Origin: Psococerastis gibbosa
Lineage: Eukaryota > Arthropoda > Insecta > Psocodea > Psocidae
NCBI GenBank assembly: GCA_963971405.1
Contig: OZ020490.1
Span: 13,006,874 to 13,070,873 of the forward strand
Direction: 5' to 3'
DNA: 64,000 bases
The position numbers were made by a program, and so were the translations under genes. Each line of letters begins with the position of its first letter. Position 1 is the stretch's first letter. The notes below the pieces were generated by a model. That model saw nothing but the letters and a program-made list of their open reading frames with translations. It made no database searches and was not told where the DNA came from. Positions 30,736-42,175 of the stretch are shown here, piece after piece.

Positions 30736-32811
30736 TTCGTCTGCTTTTTCTAAATTTAGAAATGTCTACCTATTTATTTTGGCCTACAGAAAAGCCGATT
30801 GGCCATTGTTATATCAAGCACCCTCCACCACAGGACAGCCATACTATTATCGTTTTCTGTACAAATCAAACACCCCCCCCCCCCCCCGCTTTAAATATTT
30901 ACATTTAAATCCTATATCTAAATCGATAGGAACAGGGGGAAACTCCACCCCGGAAATTGAAAAATTATATTGAATTTATTATTGCGGAAGTTGGAAAGGC
31001 CAATCCTTCATGTTTTCGGAAATGATTTCCAGTTATGTCAAAATGTATTGACGGGTTAAAATCTTATTTCATTTCCGGTTGAAATCATCTGTGGCGCGCG
31101 AATTTTAAATTAATGCTTTTGATAAGGGTACAATGATTTTAAGTTTCGTGGTTAGGGGATTTGCGACATTCCAAGTGTTTCGTCGATTTCTACCCACAAA
31201 ATGGAAATTATGTTTTAAAGTGGGCATAAATTTACACTCTAATGATAGTTCAAAGAGTATAACAATTGTATTGTATATGTTAAAGATGTTGCATACCGTA
31301 GCCAGAGGCGGGGTTAGGTGTCGATCCCCCCCCCCCCCGAAGTCCAAACACGAAAAATACATGGACCTAATGCAATCCAACATACTGTCAGTCTTCTTTA
31401 ATATTTTTTTTTTATTGTCATTAGAATGTGTTCCAAAACTAATAACTACCTAGATTATTTTTTGCCGCCGGCGCCACAGCTGAAGTCGAAACAGTCGATA
31501 CGGTAATCGATTCTCGATGTGTAAAATCTCAATATTTGAAATGTTCCCTCTAAACTGCCAACAACAAAAATCCCCAGGAAGCCCCACCCCCCTTGCAGTA
31601 ATATCAATTAGTTATCCTGTGTAAAATCTTAACTTTATAGAATTTTAGAGGCCCATTGTTTCTCACCTATAATTATTTTTAAAAAAATTCTCGGGGGGGA
31701 CTCCCGGGCCCCCTTGTTTCCGAAATTATTAATAATGTGTCTTGTCTGTAAAATCAAAGCTTTATTGCTGTCAAAATGCGTAAAAAAAAACAAAATTTCT
31801 CGTCTATATTTTCAAAAAATTTCCTGTGTAACCTTAGGGGGCAAAAATTATGATCAGGTTTCGTGGGCGCAGGTTCGATCCCCTCCTAAATAAAATCCTG
31901 GCTATGGCAGTGCATCTATCTTTGGAATATGGTAAATCTCGGCTGGAAACAAAGTGTGTTTCCAATTTAATTGTTAGGTGAATAAGTGGAGCCTACCAGT
32001 AGGTATATTACTTGGACGTAGTTATGCAAAACCCTCAGAAGTTGATTATTGAGTAATTAATTTTTAAATATTATGCAACATTCTAATTCTGTGGATAAGT
32101 GGGATTGTGGAAGAATGCCACGTACGTTAAAATACTTTTTGTGGCATGGTTGGTTTTTGCAGAACACAGAATCTTTCCTTTTGAATCCAGATCTGTTATA
32201 ATATCCAAAATGATTTTTTGTGGGTTAGTAGCCTTTTGCATAACTGCGTCCACTTCTTACTTCTTGCAATTTGTCCTTTTTTTGTTCAATTTCTACTTGG
32301 TCAATTACCTGGAGGTGGTATCTAAACAGTCATACCCCTCTGGTTGCGGTACTGGAAGGTATTCAGCATGGATTTCATTCCTCCTTTTTCTCGAAATAAA
32401 TTTCTCGAAAAGGGGAACGGAATTTAAACTCCAGCCAAATTCCGCTCCAAAAAATATCACGGCCCAAGACCATATTCTTTACTTTTTATCCGCAAACGGA
32501 GAAAGCTAACCCTGTCAGCGAAAGGCTTACATTGTAAAAGCCCGCAGCTTTTAAAACTTCTCTTTCCTTCTGTTAGTTTCAACCTCACAGCAGCATCTGC
32601 ATTTCCAAAAGATTTTCTCGGAGTATCTCTTACTTTTCTATTATTATGGCCGTACTACAAAATTGGATATGAAGACTACAGGCTAAAAGCGATGAGGGTC
32701 CATGAAGGTTGATTTAGAGAAAAATCTATTTTAAATTTAAAGTATTCATAGTTTTTGCTCCAGCGCTGTATTTTAAAATTTTAAAAGCCGTACATCATCG
32801 GACCCTAATTA
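30736..32811. other. No supported gene
   Basis: C tracts at about 30872-30887 and 31327-31338; the second follows GCCAGAGGCGGGGTTAGG, a hAT-like end. A 136-codon frame at 32099-32509 starts at a non-ATG codon, has no recognisable domain and is not called. Confidence 0.4.
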
Positions 32812-33620
32812 CTTACTTTTACCGCGCCTTATCCTCATGGAGGGTCGGCGGCACGGCAGCAGCGTTTCCACACAGTTCTGTCCTGTGCGTCCTCGGTGGA
32901 GAGCCCCAAACTTCTCATATCCCAGTTCATGTCCCCGTTCTTTCTTCCCAGTGTAACTCTCGGCCTCCCTGGTGGTCTTCTTCCCTGTATCTCCCGGTTT
33001 GTTACTCTTTTCACTCGATGGTTTTCGTCTCTACGTAGTACGTGCCCCCTCCAGTTCAGCCTCTTTTCTCTGAGTTTCTCCAGTACGTCCCGGGATCTCA
33101 TCTCTTGTCTCATGTCTTGGTTTTTGCGTTGGTCTCTCAGCGTCACGCCACAGGATCTTCTCAGCATTCTCATTTCAGCTACGTGAATCATGTTTTGTTC
33201 ACACTGTCATACAGCCCAGCACTCAGACCCATACAGCATGCACGGGCGAACAACTTGTTTATAAATGCGTCCTTTCAGCTTTTTGGGCATTTTTCGGTCT
33301 GTGAGTAGTCTATCCCGGAGATATCTCGGAACTTCGCCCAGCCGGCTTTTATCCGATTTTTGACATCTTCTTGACTGCCCCCATTTTGCTCTATGACACT
33401 ACCTAGATACTTGAACTTGCCTGCTTTGTTTAGGGGTTGATTTCCATTTTCCAATGCGGATGGTGCCTAGTTTCTGTCGTACACACTCCATATACTCAGT
33501 TTTTGCACTGTTCACTTTCAATCCCTCTATTTCTAGCGCTTCAACCCATTTGGCTAACTGACTAACTAATTGATTTTGCGAATTCTGATTCCACCAGTAG
33601 ATTCCTTGTGAAAAATTGCT
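32812..33620 (-). pseudogene. RTE-like LINE reverse transcriptase, C-terminal part
   Basis: Minus-strand translation, with frameshifts, runs WVEALEIEGLKVNSAKTEYM, KMPKKLKGRIYKQVVRPCML, YGSECWAV, then MIHVAEMRMLRRSCGV and RLNWRGHVLRRDENHRVKRV. It ends RAADPP before the 3' tip GATAAGGCGCGGTAAAAG. These are the thumb and C-terminal motifs of RTE/BovB-type LINE RTs. The last 118 codons are uninterrupted, the upstream part is frameshifted and the RT catalytic core is missing. Confidence 0.8.
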
Positions 33621-33789
33621 CTAGAAAAGTGTTAAGTTAGCAAAAGTATAAATTTTGGACCCTCATCGTTTTTAGACTGTGATCTTCATATTGTAAAATA
33701 ATAAATAATGTAAGCGCAACGCATAAGATGGCTGTCGTAAGAATGTCTAACGACGCATGCCGAAAAAAATGTGCAATGCAAGCATGACA

Positions 33790-33970
33790 GGAAGGCAACT
33801 GTCCTCGAAAACGCTGGAAGGATGAGTTGGAAACTGACTTTCGCGAGTTGGGAGTCCGTAGATGGTGGAGCGTTGTACGAAACCAACTGGAGGAGTGTTG
33901 TCGAGCAGTCCAAAGCTCATCAAGGGCTGTAGAGCCAGAAGAAGAAGAAGAAGAAGAAGAAGAAGAAGAA
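33790..33970 (+). pseudogene. LINE tail ending in (GAA)n
   Basis: One plus frame reads RKRWKDELETDFRELGVRRW, then WSVVRNQLEECCRAVQSSSR and a (GAA)n tract (33936-33969). It is the C-terminal end of an endonuclease-type LINE, as also at 34.95-35.10 kb. Minus-strand poly-Ser ORFs here are antisense shadows of the GAA repeat. Confidence 0.65.
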
Positions 33971-34339
33971 ACGTATAAATTGGAAAGTAAAAATCTATAT
34001 TTACCAATGTCCAATAGCAGACTGTGAAGTGCTCACCCCAATGTGCTTTATCACATTTATAGTTCAAAAAACTGCATAAAGAGTTGTAGAGCTCTTTTCT
34101 ATAATGTGGGTCAAGGGGCATGGAAATTTCAACCACCCAGCACCAGAACTTCAAAAAACCACTTGACGAACTATCTTGTGCAGTTTCAAACGTTTTCATT
34201 TTGAATTCCAACAAAATCGCTAAAAATAAAATTGTTTCTATTTTATAGGGGTTAGAGAATCTCCATTTTCAAGGTATCAATTTACCTGCAAAACACTCTT
34301 CCACGTTTTTACAATGAATGTTAGATAGTTTTTCGTGTC

Positions 34340-34702
34340 TGAGGCAGAGACCCCTAGTTTCTGGGCCCAGTAATCTGCCAACCTGACGCTATGGTCAGTG
34401 CACACCCAAAGGTCGTTGAAGTCTTCAGTCTCTTCTCGGTGGTGAAAGGATTTGCGGCTAGATGTTTCAACTTAGCGTTGCCCAGGGTAAGCCTATGCCC
34501 GATCGGTTTTTTATCCACTTGTATAAAAAAAATTGTGCAGGTTAGCTGGAAGAGTAGCCCTTCGGGGCTAAAGCTCGCTTGAAAATAAAGACGATATTTC
34601 ATTTCATTTCATGTCATTTCATTTCATTTCATTTCATTTCATTTCATTTCATTTCATTTCATTTCATTTCATTTCATTTCATTTCATTTCATTTCATTTC
34701 AT
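34340..34702 (+). repeat. LINE-G 3' UTR with UUCG hairpin and long TTTCA array
   Basis: AGCCTATGCCCGATCGGTTT leads to TAGCCC-TTCG-GGGCTA (34555-34570), AAAATAAAGACGAT and about 21 TTTCA units (34597-34702). The coding part is absent. The array gives repetitive antisense and sense ORFs that are not genes. Confidence 0.7.
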
Positions 34703-34939
34703 ATAAAAAGCTATCTCCGGGGAGGCTACTTTCTTGTACAATGACTGTATTACCCTGTATTACCCTACACTATTTTGCCTACTTTCCCGAGCATACGTAG
34801 ATTGGGGTAATTTCAGGTTCATAACTGGGGGGGGGGGAATCAGATGGTCGATTGCAAAAAATATATTTTGTCGCCATTCATTGACGCACATTTCTAAGGA
34901 CAGAAGGACAACCCCTTGGGCTTAAGATCCCTTAACAAT

Positions 34940-35102
34940 GCTAATTATAAAGGCGGGATGTCCTAGAAAACGCTTGAAGGATGAGTTGGAAACGGACCTT
35001 GGCGAGTTGGGAATACGTAGAGGGTGGAACGTTGTACAAAACCGAGATGATTGGAGGAGTGTTGTCGAACAGGCCAAAGCTCATCAACCGCTGTACAGCC
35101 AA
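34940..35102 (+). pseudogene. LINE tail interrupted by SINE-D
   Basis: The frame PRKRLKDELETDLGELGIRR continues GWNVVQNRDDWRSVVEQAKA and HQPLYSQ, homologous to 33.79-33.94 kb. The LINE resumes at 35392 with the duplicated TACAGCCAA followed by its (GAA)n tail to about 35417. Confidence 0.75.
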
Positions 35103-35391
35103 GCCGGCCGCCATACCAAATTGAATCCAGGGGACCAGAGCAGGTTCAAAGCTGCAGGTAACTTGGTCGTGTGCACATTGCCGGTAGGGAAACATGGTAG
35201 GACTTGTCCTGGTCACCTCCGAACTAATCGTGTGACTTCACTGTGTTTTCCAAGTGGTTCGGAATCCACTATAATCAGGAGGTCCACTGTCCTATGGGCT
35301 GGCATAGGACAGTCAAGTCGGGGTCGCTCTATGGGCCCAAATATGAGGCCTAAGTCGTTATTAACCCGACGAACACTACTACTACTACTAC
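35103..35391 (+). repeat. SINE-D copy nested in a LINE tail
   Basis: It is flanked by perfect TACAGCCAA at 35094-35102 and 35392-35400. Head GCCGGCCGCCATACCA, core CAAGTGGTTCGGAATCCACT and (ACT)n tail match 11891-12175 closely. Read-through with the LINE creates a chimeric 181-codon ORF that is not a gene. Confidence 0.92.
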
Positions 35392-35754
35392 TACAGCCAA
35401 AAGAAGAAGAAGAAGATGAATTATTAAGGCAAATATTTGTAGTTATAATATTTTGTAAACAAGGGAGGCAAATGTATTTCTGACTTAATTAATTAATCGT
35501 GATATGAAAAAACAAAAATTGAAGCTTTTGTTGTACATTTGCATTTTCATATGTTACTAGTTTAGACAAACACGATAAAACTCATTAATCTGATTTTATG
35601 TAATAATTGTAAATTAGTCGGATAAATAGCCTGCTTTTAGAAATTCCGTAATTTGTATTAATTTTTAGAAGCCTATATATATATCTTTGCTGCTATGGAA
35701 TGGGGAATTAATTAATTTCGTCCAGTGCCACTCAAACCCTGTTTTCTTATAAAT

Positions 35755-35995
35755 CATAATAAAATAAATAAATAAATAAATATTGACTTTTTTTCTATTA
35801 CTAAGCCAACCTAGTGGAGTTTGGGCTATAAAGCCCTCTCTTACACTCAACTAGGAAGGCCCGGGACCACCAGTTTTACATGCCCCCCTGAAGGATGGCC
35901 AGAAAATGAATTAAGAGTGGGACTCGAACCAACTACCTTTCGGGTTAAAGTTGGCGCCTGTACTACTACTCTACTACGTCACGTTAGAACTAACC
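35755..35995 (-). repeat. SINE-B copy
   Basis: On the minus strand the head is GTAGAGTAGTAGTACAGGCG, with a B box over GGACTCGAACC (complement) and the body complement of CTCAACTAGGAAGGCCCGGG. The ATTT-repeat tail is at 35762-35780. Confidence 0.8.
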
Positions 35996-37755
35996 TTTCT
36001 CCACTGTATTACTAGTAACACCGACACTTATTTTTAATAAGGCACATATGGCACAATGAACATATACTCGAAAGTGGCCTAATAATAAAGTTATTATTAA
36101 ATCCACTAGGTTAGGCCTAACAGTAAAACCCCCCTCCTCTCCATTCTGCAATAAATTAGATGGTTCCAACTTGTACCATAAAAGGGTTGTTTGCCGAACC
36201 CTCAGCCTCGGGTCAGCACAAACCTTTTCCTACGTTCTGACCTTATAAAAGGTTTTCTCTATCAATGTCACCTGCACTATGGACAGATGCCTGAGGCTCT
36301 TTACCAATGGAGAAATGTGGGATTAGGTTTCGCTACTGTACATATATTGTTTGACGATTCCTTTTATAAGGGGCAGCTTTTAAGAGACGTTCGTAGTTGG
36401 ATTGTCACTGCTTCAAGCTTAAATTAAATGTCCGAAAATGTCCTTGCTTCTTTTAGAGAACATATGATGCAATCATTGGCGTAATTATGGGATTCTGGTG
36501 GGGAGGGGGGGGGGCTTAGCTACCCCCAGGCACTTGTCCGGTTAATTTTACATCTCTTCCAGCCTTCACTATTTTATTTTGAAATATTAAAGGGCAATGA
36601 AAAAATATTTTAGGCATCAGTGAAAAAGCATATAACCAACGTTGCTGATATACAGCTAAAATGAGGTTCATTTCTGACGTCATTTTGTAGATGGCAGCAC
36701 CAGTTGCTAAGATATCAAAGCGTTGATTTGCCATAAGCCTCAATAATATTTTAAAATTGTTTTATTTATGTATTATTTTAAAGCGATATTTGTCTATAAA
36801 TCATGGAGAATATATATATTAAATTATATGCAGCGAAATAAGGTCCAGGGATATTAAAAATATTATTAAAAATATTAAAAGAATTAATTAGATGCTAAGA
36901 TATTTGTTTTCACTTGCAAACGGCGGCCATTTTGAATAATATGGTTATCGGTATGTCGTCAGCGAACCTAGTGACCAAAACTGTCCCTACAGAACCTCAT
37001 ACTTGTCGTATTGTTTTAGCTTTTTAATTCACACGCTTTTTACCTTTTATTTTTTTTTGCTTTATAAATATTGCTTACTGCATTTTATTATTTTATGAAC
37101 TATTCTATGACCTATATAATGAGCACGACTGATTAATTTTTGCTTTTTTAATTAAATAATGTAATCGTGTAAAGTCCTATTGAGAAGCTTAGGGTCGGGA
37201 TAACTACATTTAACAAGTGTATGTTTTTGCAAATAAATATTCTATTCTATATATTCCAGTATATTCAAAATACACACAAATTGAGCAGGCGTGATTGCTA
37301 TCCATCAAATTAAAGAACTTCAAAGAAACAAAAAGAAATAAAATAAAATTGCCCCTCCCTTGCCGCCCCCTTGCTGCAGAGGGCAGAACCTCCTGGGATT
37401 ACACCCTCATCTTGTCTTCATCACGTCAAGCTTCTACCACGTGTCTGATCCATCTACACTGAATTACTGATTACGAATACAACAATTCAACTATTACAGG
37501 AAAAATATTTTCCGGTGGATAGGTCTAACAATGTTTGAAGAGGAAATTTGACATCCAACACATCGCGTTTTTTAACCATGTCGAATTTCACAGGAAATAT
37601 CCATTGTAAATCTAACAAATATTGTAATCCATTGGTACAAGTTGATGGCTATGATGTAATACTATTTAACGAAGAGTTAGTCGGACTTACGTTGCATGTT
37701 GTATTGATGGTCATTAGAGACATGGGCCTCATAGTCATCGAACAATTAGGGTGAA
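35996..37755. other. No supported gene
   Basis: AT-rich sequence; a G-rich tract at about 36498-36513. Short ORFs lack motifs. Confidence 0.35.
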
Positions 37756-37830
37756 GACCCGTTGTCAGTAGAAGGGGCTGACGTTTCGGGAGTGGGTGCT
37801 ACTCCCATCTTTTGGCTAAGTCCTGAGATG
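37756..37830 (-). repeat. Penelope-type motif with hammerhead-like stem II
   Basis: The minus strand reads AAAAGATGGGAGTAGCACCC then ACTCCCGAAACGTCAG. GGGAGU/ACUCCC forms a perfect 6-bp stem II before CGAAAC, but the first core block is CAAAAGA rather than CUGANGA. GTCAG ... CTGAC can pair downstream. Related in layout, not in sequence, to 30.46 kb. Confidence 0.4.
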
Positions 37831-38106
37831 GACTGATGGTTTCTGGACGATTGAGTCATTGCACTTGTAATCTACTTTGAACAGAAATCCGATCCCCTTA
37901 AGGATTCGAAATACCGTCCCCCCGCGTGAAACGCAAGCTCTCTAACCTCTCAACCACGGTCCTCACCAGAGTATTCTAGTTTGAAACTTTTACAACTATA
38001 GAAAGGGTTAGGGAATATTTAGGGATTTGGGACCCATGAGTTGGCTGTCTATTTAAAAAAAATATCAGTCATCCATACCGTCACTAAACGAAGTTAAATA
38101 CACCAG

Positions 38107-38690
38107 AAGAGAGCCTCTTCAAAACTGCAGCAAACATGGTAGTGTGAACAGTGTTGGCAGGGGGGACATGATAACGCGCTGAAACTACCTGTCATTCTGA
38201 GTGCGTGTTGAGTCCTGGTCACCCCGAATTAATCGTGTGATTTTACTATGTTCCCCAAGTGGTTCGGAATCCACTAAAATCAGGAGGTCCTCCCTGTCAG
38301 CCAAATCCCCTTCTTCCCGAGGAGAAGGAGTCTGCCCTTAGGGTGACTTACTTGACTTATGATGGTGCGTTCAGCCCTAGGGGACTTCTGGCCTCACACA
38401 CAATTCGCCTCCATCTCGCCCGATCCTCTTCGACGATCTGCCAATCCAGGAGCCCTAAGTCTACTGCCTGGAGGTCCTCTTCAGCTTGTTCTTGGTCTTT
38501 CTATCGGTCTCGGCGCATGTATTTTTGCCTCCCACGTTTTCTTGGCCGTACGGTCGCTCTCCATTCGTTGTACTCCCAACCACTGTAGTCTCCTGGCTCG
38601 GAGCTCCGTAACAGCATCGACTGGCCCTCAAGTTAATAAAGAGACTCACTCCCCCCACCGGGCTGACAGGGTTGCTTCAAGCAGAAATAC
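38107..38690 (+). repeat. SINE-D2 split by a LINE fragment
   Basis: 5' part (TTCAAAACTGCAGCAAACAT, CAAGTGGTTCGGAATCCACT, GTCTGCCCTTAGGGTGA) to about 38344; 3' part (CTCAAGTTAATAAAGAGACT, GGCTGACAGGGTTGCTT) from about 38626. An A tract follows. Confidence 0.75.
38345..38625 (-). pseudogene. LINE C-terminal fragment inserted in SINE-D2
   Basis: On the minus strand VTELRARRLQWLGVQRMESD continues RTAKKTWEAKIHAPRPIERP and RTS-stop-RGPPGSRLRAP. The RRLQWLG...RT...RP pattern is a decayed R.L.W.GHV.RM...GRPR tail. It disrupts the SINE, giving relative age. Confidence 0.5.
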
Positions 38691-38699
38691 AAAAAAAAA

Positions 38700-39299
38700 A
38701 AATTGTTGTTAGCCCATGGCTGGTGCTCTTAGTAATTTCTTACTCTTTTGTCTTAGCGGAAAAACAGGCCCAGCAATAATTTGAAAGTGTACCTCCAAAA
38801 AAAGGTAGCTCAAGTTTCAGAGAAAAAACATTTTTTTTGAAAGAGAAAATTGTCGGAATAGGATAGATTGCTCACTATCACCGTAGAAAACTTCTGATTG
38901 AACTGTAAACAGACAGCTGAGCTGTCGGAGTACACTCCAGAAAGCAGGCATTGTACACTTTTCCCCTTGACACTATGTCGAGCTTGACTTGAAAAAGGGA
39001 CACACTGTGTATGGTAGATATACAGGCAGAAATAAGTTCAGTTTGGGAATGTGACAGAAGTTGTAAGGAAATGTAATGATAAATGACATATTTAGGTCAT
39101 TGAGAGAATAAGCAGGCAAGACGTCAAAAGAGCTTTTACTGTGTGTAAGAATCTGTTATCACAAACATTTTAGCTTTTTTTTCCATTTTTGGGTTACGTT
39201 TTTGCATATACACTTTGTGTTCGTGCTAAGTATTTCTACTTGCAGTACTATTGCATATACTATTCGTAATACAATGCTATTACATATTGCTTTCCTACT
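38700..39299. other. No supported feature
   Basis: Unique-looking AT-rich sequence with no recognised motif. Confidence 0.35.
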
Positions 39300-39425
39300 T
39301 ATACGTAGTATAAAGAAAGCTTTGTAATGAAAATTTTCAATTCCAAAATTTCAACGGATTTACACGTTTTGAGGTCCCAGGAACCCAAAAAGTGTTTTTT
39401 ACGAAATGTCTATCTGTCTGTCATT
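39300..39425 (-). repeat. Repeat E 3' fragment
   Basis: AAATTTCAACGGATTTACAC, GTTTTGAGGTCCCAGGAACC and GTCTATCTGTCTGTC are the reverse of the repeat E end. Confidence 0.7.
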
Positions 39426-40104
39426 ATTACTGTGTTGTAATGCATTCGTATGCCTGTTCTAGAGCATGCAATTCCATCGACAAATTTAGTGCTTTGGGAT
39501 AGCGGAAAAATCTTGAAAAGTCTATCACAACATCTGCAAATCATCTTTGAAAAACACCGTGTTTGTCAACATGTGACTAAAATAAGAATTCAAAACTGGC
39601 TATTGAAATTTATGAAATTGTTTTTCTTCCAATATACCGTAGCTTTATGGTGAGCACTTTGCCTCCACCGTCAGAAATCTAGCACAAACGACATTGATGT
39701 ATTCCATATATGGGTCAGTGCACTTATAAATATTGGATTCTCCTTTTGAATTTCTTCTATACCCTTCATTTGCTTTGAACCCTTTCTCACTGTTAAATTT
39801 TTTATGAAACTGCTGGAGTTCGAGCGAAGAGATAAAATCAAATGCAAATCATTCAAATCAGAAAGAACCGCACTGTACCATTCTGTAAGCCTGTGGGCTT
39901 CTTCATTGTATAGTAGGTACCTACTTTCCAAAACAGGTTAAAGTATAAAAACATGGGGGGGCGGTCGCAGATTTTTTTGAGGGGGGGGGGGGTTCAAAGT
40001 GTACAGTTGTTGGTTGGCTCCTTACGCACAGTTTAAGTTATAGTAGTCCTTTATTAAAGCCCCCCCCCCTTTTATGGCTGTGGGTCAAAGTGCATATACA
40101 AAAA
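39426..40104. other. No supported gene; G and C tracts
   Basis: G tracts near 39956 and 39981-39991 and a C tract near 40060 suggest a decayed hAT-like element but ends were not found. Confidence 0.35.
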
Positions 40105-40460
40105 GACAAAAAGAAGTTGGAAGCCTTTTAAATTTGGTGCTGTATGAGAATACTAAAAATATCTTGGAGACCACAAAATATTCAAAGAGCTGCTCCAAAT
40201 TATAAAAGAAGGAAGGACTTTATTATTACCTTTATATCTGTGAGAAGGGCCATGTGATCTTAACACCATAATAGAAAGCACCATTGAGGGCACAAAACAT
40301 GCCATGGGCCGACGAAGGAAGGTGTACGCAGAAGACCTCAGATATGAGATACCTATTCGAAACTTAAGACAACGACACAGAAGAGATGAATGGAAAAGAA
40401 GCGGGAACGATTTGCTGAAAATCAGTCGATAGATTGCAACCAAAGCAGAAGAAGAAGACG
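40105..40460 (+). pseudogene. LINE C-terminal region, heavily decayed
   Basis: Fragments in shifting frames: KLEAF, stop, IWCCMRILKISW near the start (compare KLEAFEMW.WRR.LKISW of LINE RT C-termini). Further on RRRKVYAEDLRYEIPIRNLR and RHRRDEWKRSGNDLLKISR appear before a stop. Then comes a GAA-rich tract and the inverted LINE-F tail. Confidence 0.5.
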
Positions 40461-40474
40461 ACAAATTACATGTG

Positions 40475-40770
40475 GATTATTTTTTTTTTTTCTTTCTTTC
40501 TTTCTTTTCCTTGTCCAGTATTCCCTGGACAAGGAGCATATAATTATTACAAAAATACAATACATAATAAAACTATCCCGCATCCCCAAGCTAGCGCTTA
40601 TTTGGGACAAAAGACTCATACAGTGCTGCTAAACAAGGCTTAATCATTTATTTTTGTTATTTATTTATAATGTTTACTTTATTTTTATTTTTGTTTTATT
40701 TTTTACTTGTTATTTTAATGTCAATTTTTATTATTATTAACTCCCATTGACCAGCCATCTTTTTATACCC
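40475..40770 (-). repeat. LINE-F 3' end
   Basis: From the left: (CTTT)n, the hairpin CCTTGTCCAG-TATTCC-CTGGACAAGG (40508-40533), ATCCCCAAGCTAGCGCTTAT and AGACTCATACAGTGCTGCTA, i.e. the reverse of 17.55-17.72 kb. Confidence 0.75.
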
Positions 40771-40791
40771 GCTTTTAACTCACCCATCTGT

Positions 40792-40794
<3 letters not shown>

Positions 40795-40830
<36 letters not shown>
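40795..40830. repeat. (AAT)n microsatellite
   Basis: About 11 uninterrupted AAT units. Confidence 0.9.
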
Positions 40831-40831
<1 letters not shown>

Positions 40832-41039
40832 TAGTGTAATTCCCAAAATAAATTCAGTTACATAAATTTATTCGGTATGAACGAAAGAAATGTCTCCACT
40901 CTAAACCACAAGAAACACGTAATACATGGAAGAAGACCAACGTATCCTCCCCTAATCCCTTTGCACCCTCCCCTAATGGAAGGGTCCGACGCAATCAATG
41001 TAATCAGTCATCTTCATTCTCCATCCAATCTACTTCTCA

Positions 41040-41160
41040 ATTGTATCACACAGCTCCCTATATAACGTGCTATCTCCCTTATCTATATTCTGAAGACGCA
41101 AGGCCCAAGAGCGCTGCCTTGCGGTACACCAGCACTATTATTGGAGCATGATAAGTTTTA
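41040..41160 (-). pseudogene. Non-LTR reverse transcriptase fragment
   Basis: Minus-strand translation NNSAGVPQGSALGPCVF includes GVPQGSxLGP, the conserved RT block between catalytic motifs A and C of Jockey/CR1/I-type LINEs. It runs into a stop soon after. Only about 40 codons are recognisable. Confidence 0.65.
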
Positions 41161-42009
41161 AGCTTTTAAGTTATAGCCGTCTGATAGAGATTGTGGGGTT
41201 GATTTCCTAGCTTTTCAGAGGATTTTGTCGCTGTTTCCTCTACGGCATTTGCGTGGAATTGCAACAGGATGCCTACCGTACAAGAGATGCCTTTTCGTAA
41301 TTTCCTGTTTCAGTAATTTATAGTGTATTTTAAATATACACTATTCCAATCATTCCGGTTGTGGCAAACTGGGTCCAAATAGATGTTTAGATTTTGGCCG
41401 GGCATGAATTGAAGACCCCAAAAATGAAAAAAAAAATATTTGTATAGGTATGTACAATATGCGTGTCTCAATTTTTTTTTCTGGTGCGATTAATTGTTTC
41501 TGGATGTTTGTGTTACACAGGGCACATGGCCGCCCCCATCGCCCCCACCCCTTGGGGCCGCCACTGTCTGTTGCTCTTCCTTCTCCCTCCTGTTTCTCAT
41601 GTTTGTAATTCGTCACTCCCCTAATGCTCAACCGAATGGTTCTATTAGGAGTATCCCACTGTTCAATAAGTATATGACCCATACTTACTATAACTAAATT
41701 GTGGGATATAGAATTTAAAGTTTGATTTTGATTTTTATGATGTTTAATTGAATAAAATTTTTATTTCTTTCTTTCTTTCGAACCACGTGCTTTAGTTTAT
41801 ATAGACCTGAGCTACCGGTATAGAACTTGGAGAGGAGGGATTTTTGGAGGTTGTTGTTTCTGTGGAAGTGGGAAAATAAACACCCGTGTAATCCACATCT
41901 TATTTATTTCCAATTTACAACCTTACCACCGAAGCCCTAATTGGGATTCATTACAGAAAGTAAACATCTCAAAAATTATCCCCCCCCCCCCCAACTATGT
42001 TTAATCTGT
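41161..42009. other. No supported gene
   Basis: A CCCCCATCGCCCCCACCCC-type tract near 41.53 kb; a C tract at 41981-41990. ORFs show no motif. Confidence 0.35.
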
Positions 42010-42175
42010 CTTACACATTATTATTGCAGTATTATATGGTGTATATAACACTGACTTTTTTAAAATTAACTTTCGGTTGAAGAGGCAACCTCCACGTTAT
42101 AACTGAGGCGTAGATCGTGGGTTCGAATCCTGCCAAGTCCAGTTTTCATTTATGCTCTAATTTCAGTTAATCTGT
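42010..42175. repeat. SINE-A inverted chimera
   Basis: The first 95 bp are SINE-A 3' body in reverse (TTGCAGTATTATATGGTGTA, GAAGAGGCAACCTCCACGTT). At about 42105 this joins directly to forward tRNA-part AGGCGTAGATCGTGGGTTCG with AATCCTGCC. The turn is at the same SINE region as in the 4.0-4.65 kb foldback. Confidence 0.7.

Noticed and set aside
32099..32509. 136-codon ORF with hydrophobic segments
   Set aside because: Non-ATG start, no family motif, no splice context, AT-rich composition favouring hydrophobic codons.
33637..34214. Minus-strand ORFs with poly-Ser or poly-Leu
   Set aside because: They come from the antisense of the (GAA)n LINE tail.
34938..35483. 181-codon ORF
   Set aside because: It fuses a LINE tail, SINE-D and simple repeat; SINE-D alone gives the same peptide at 11.86-12.14 kb.
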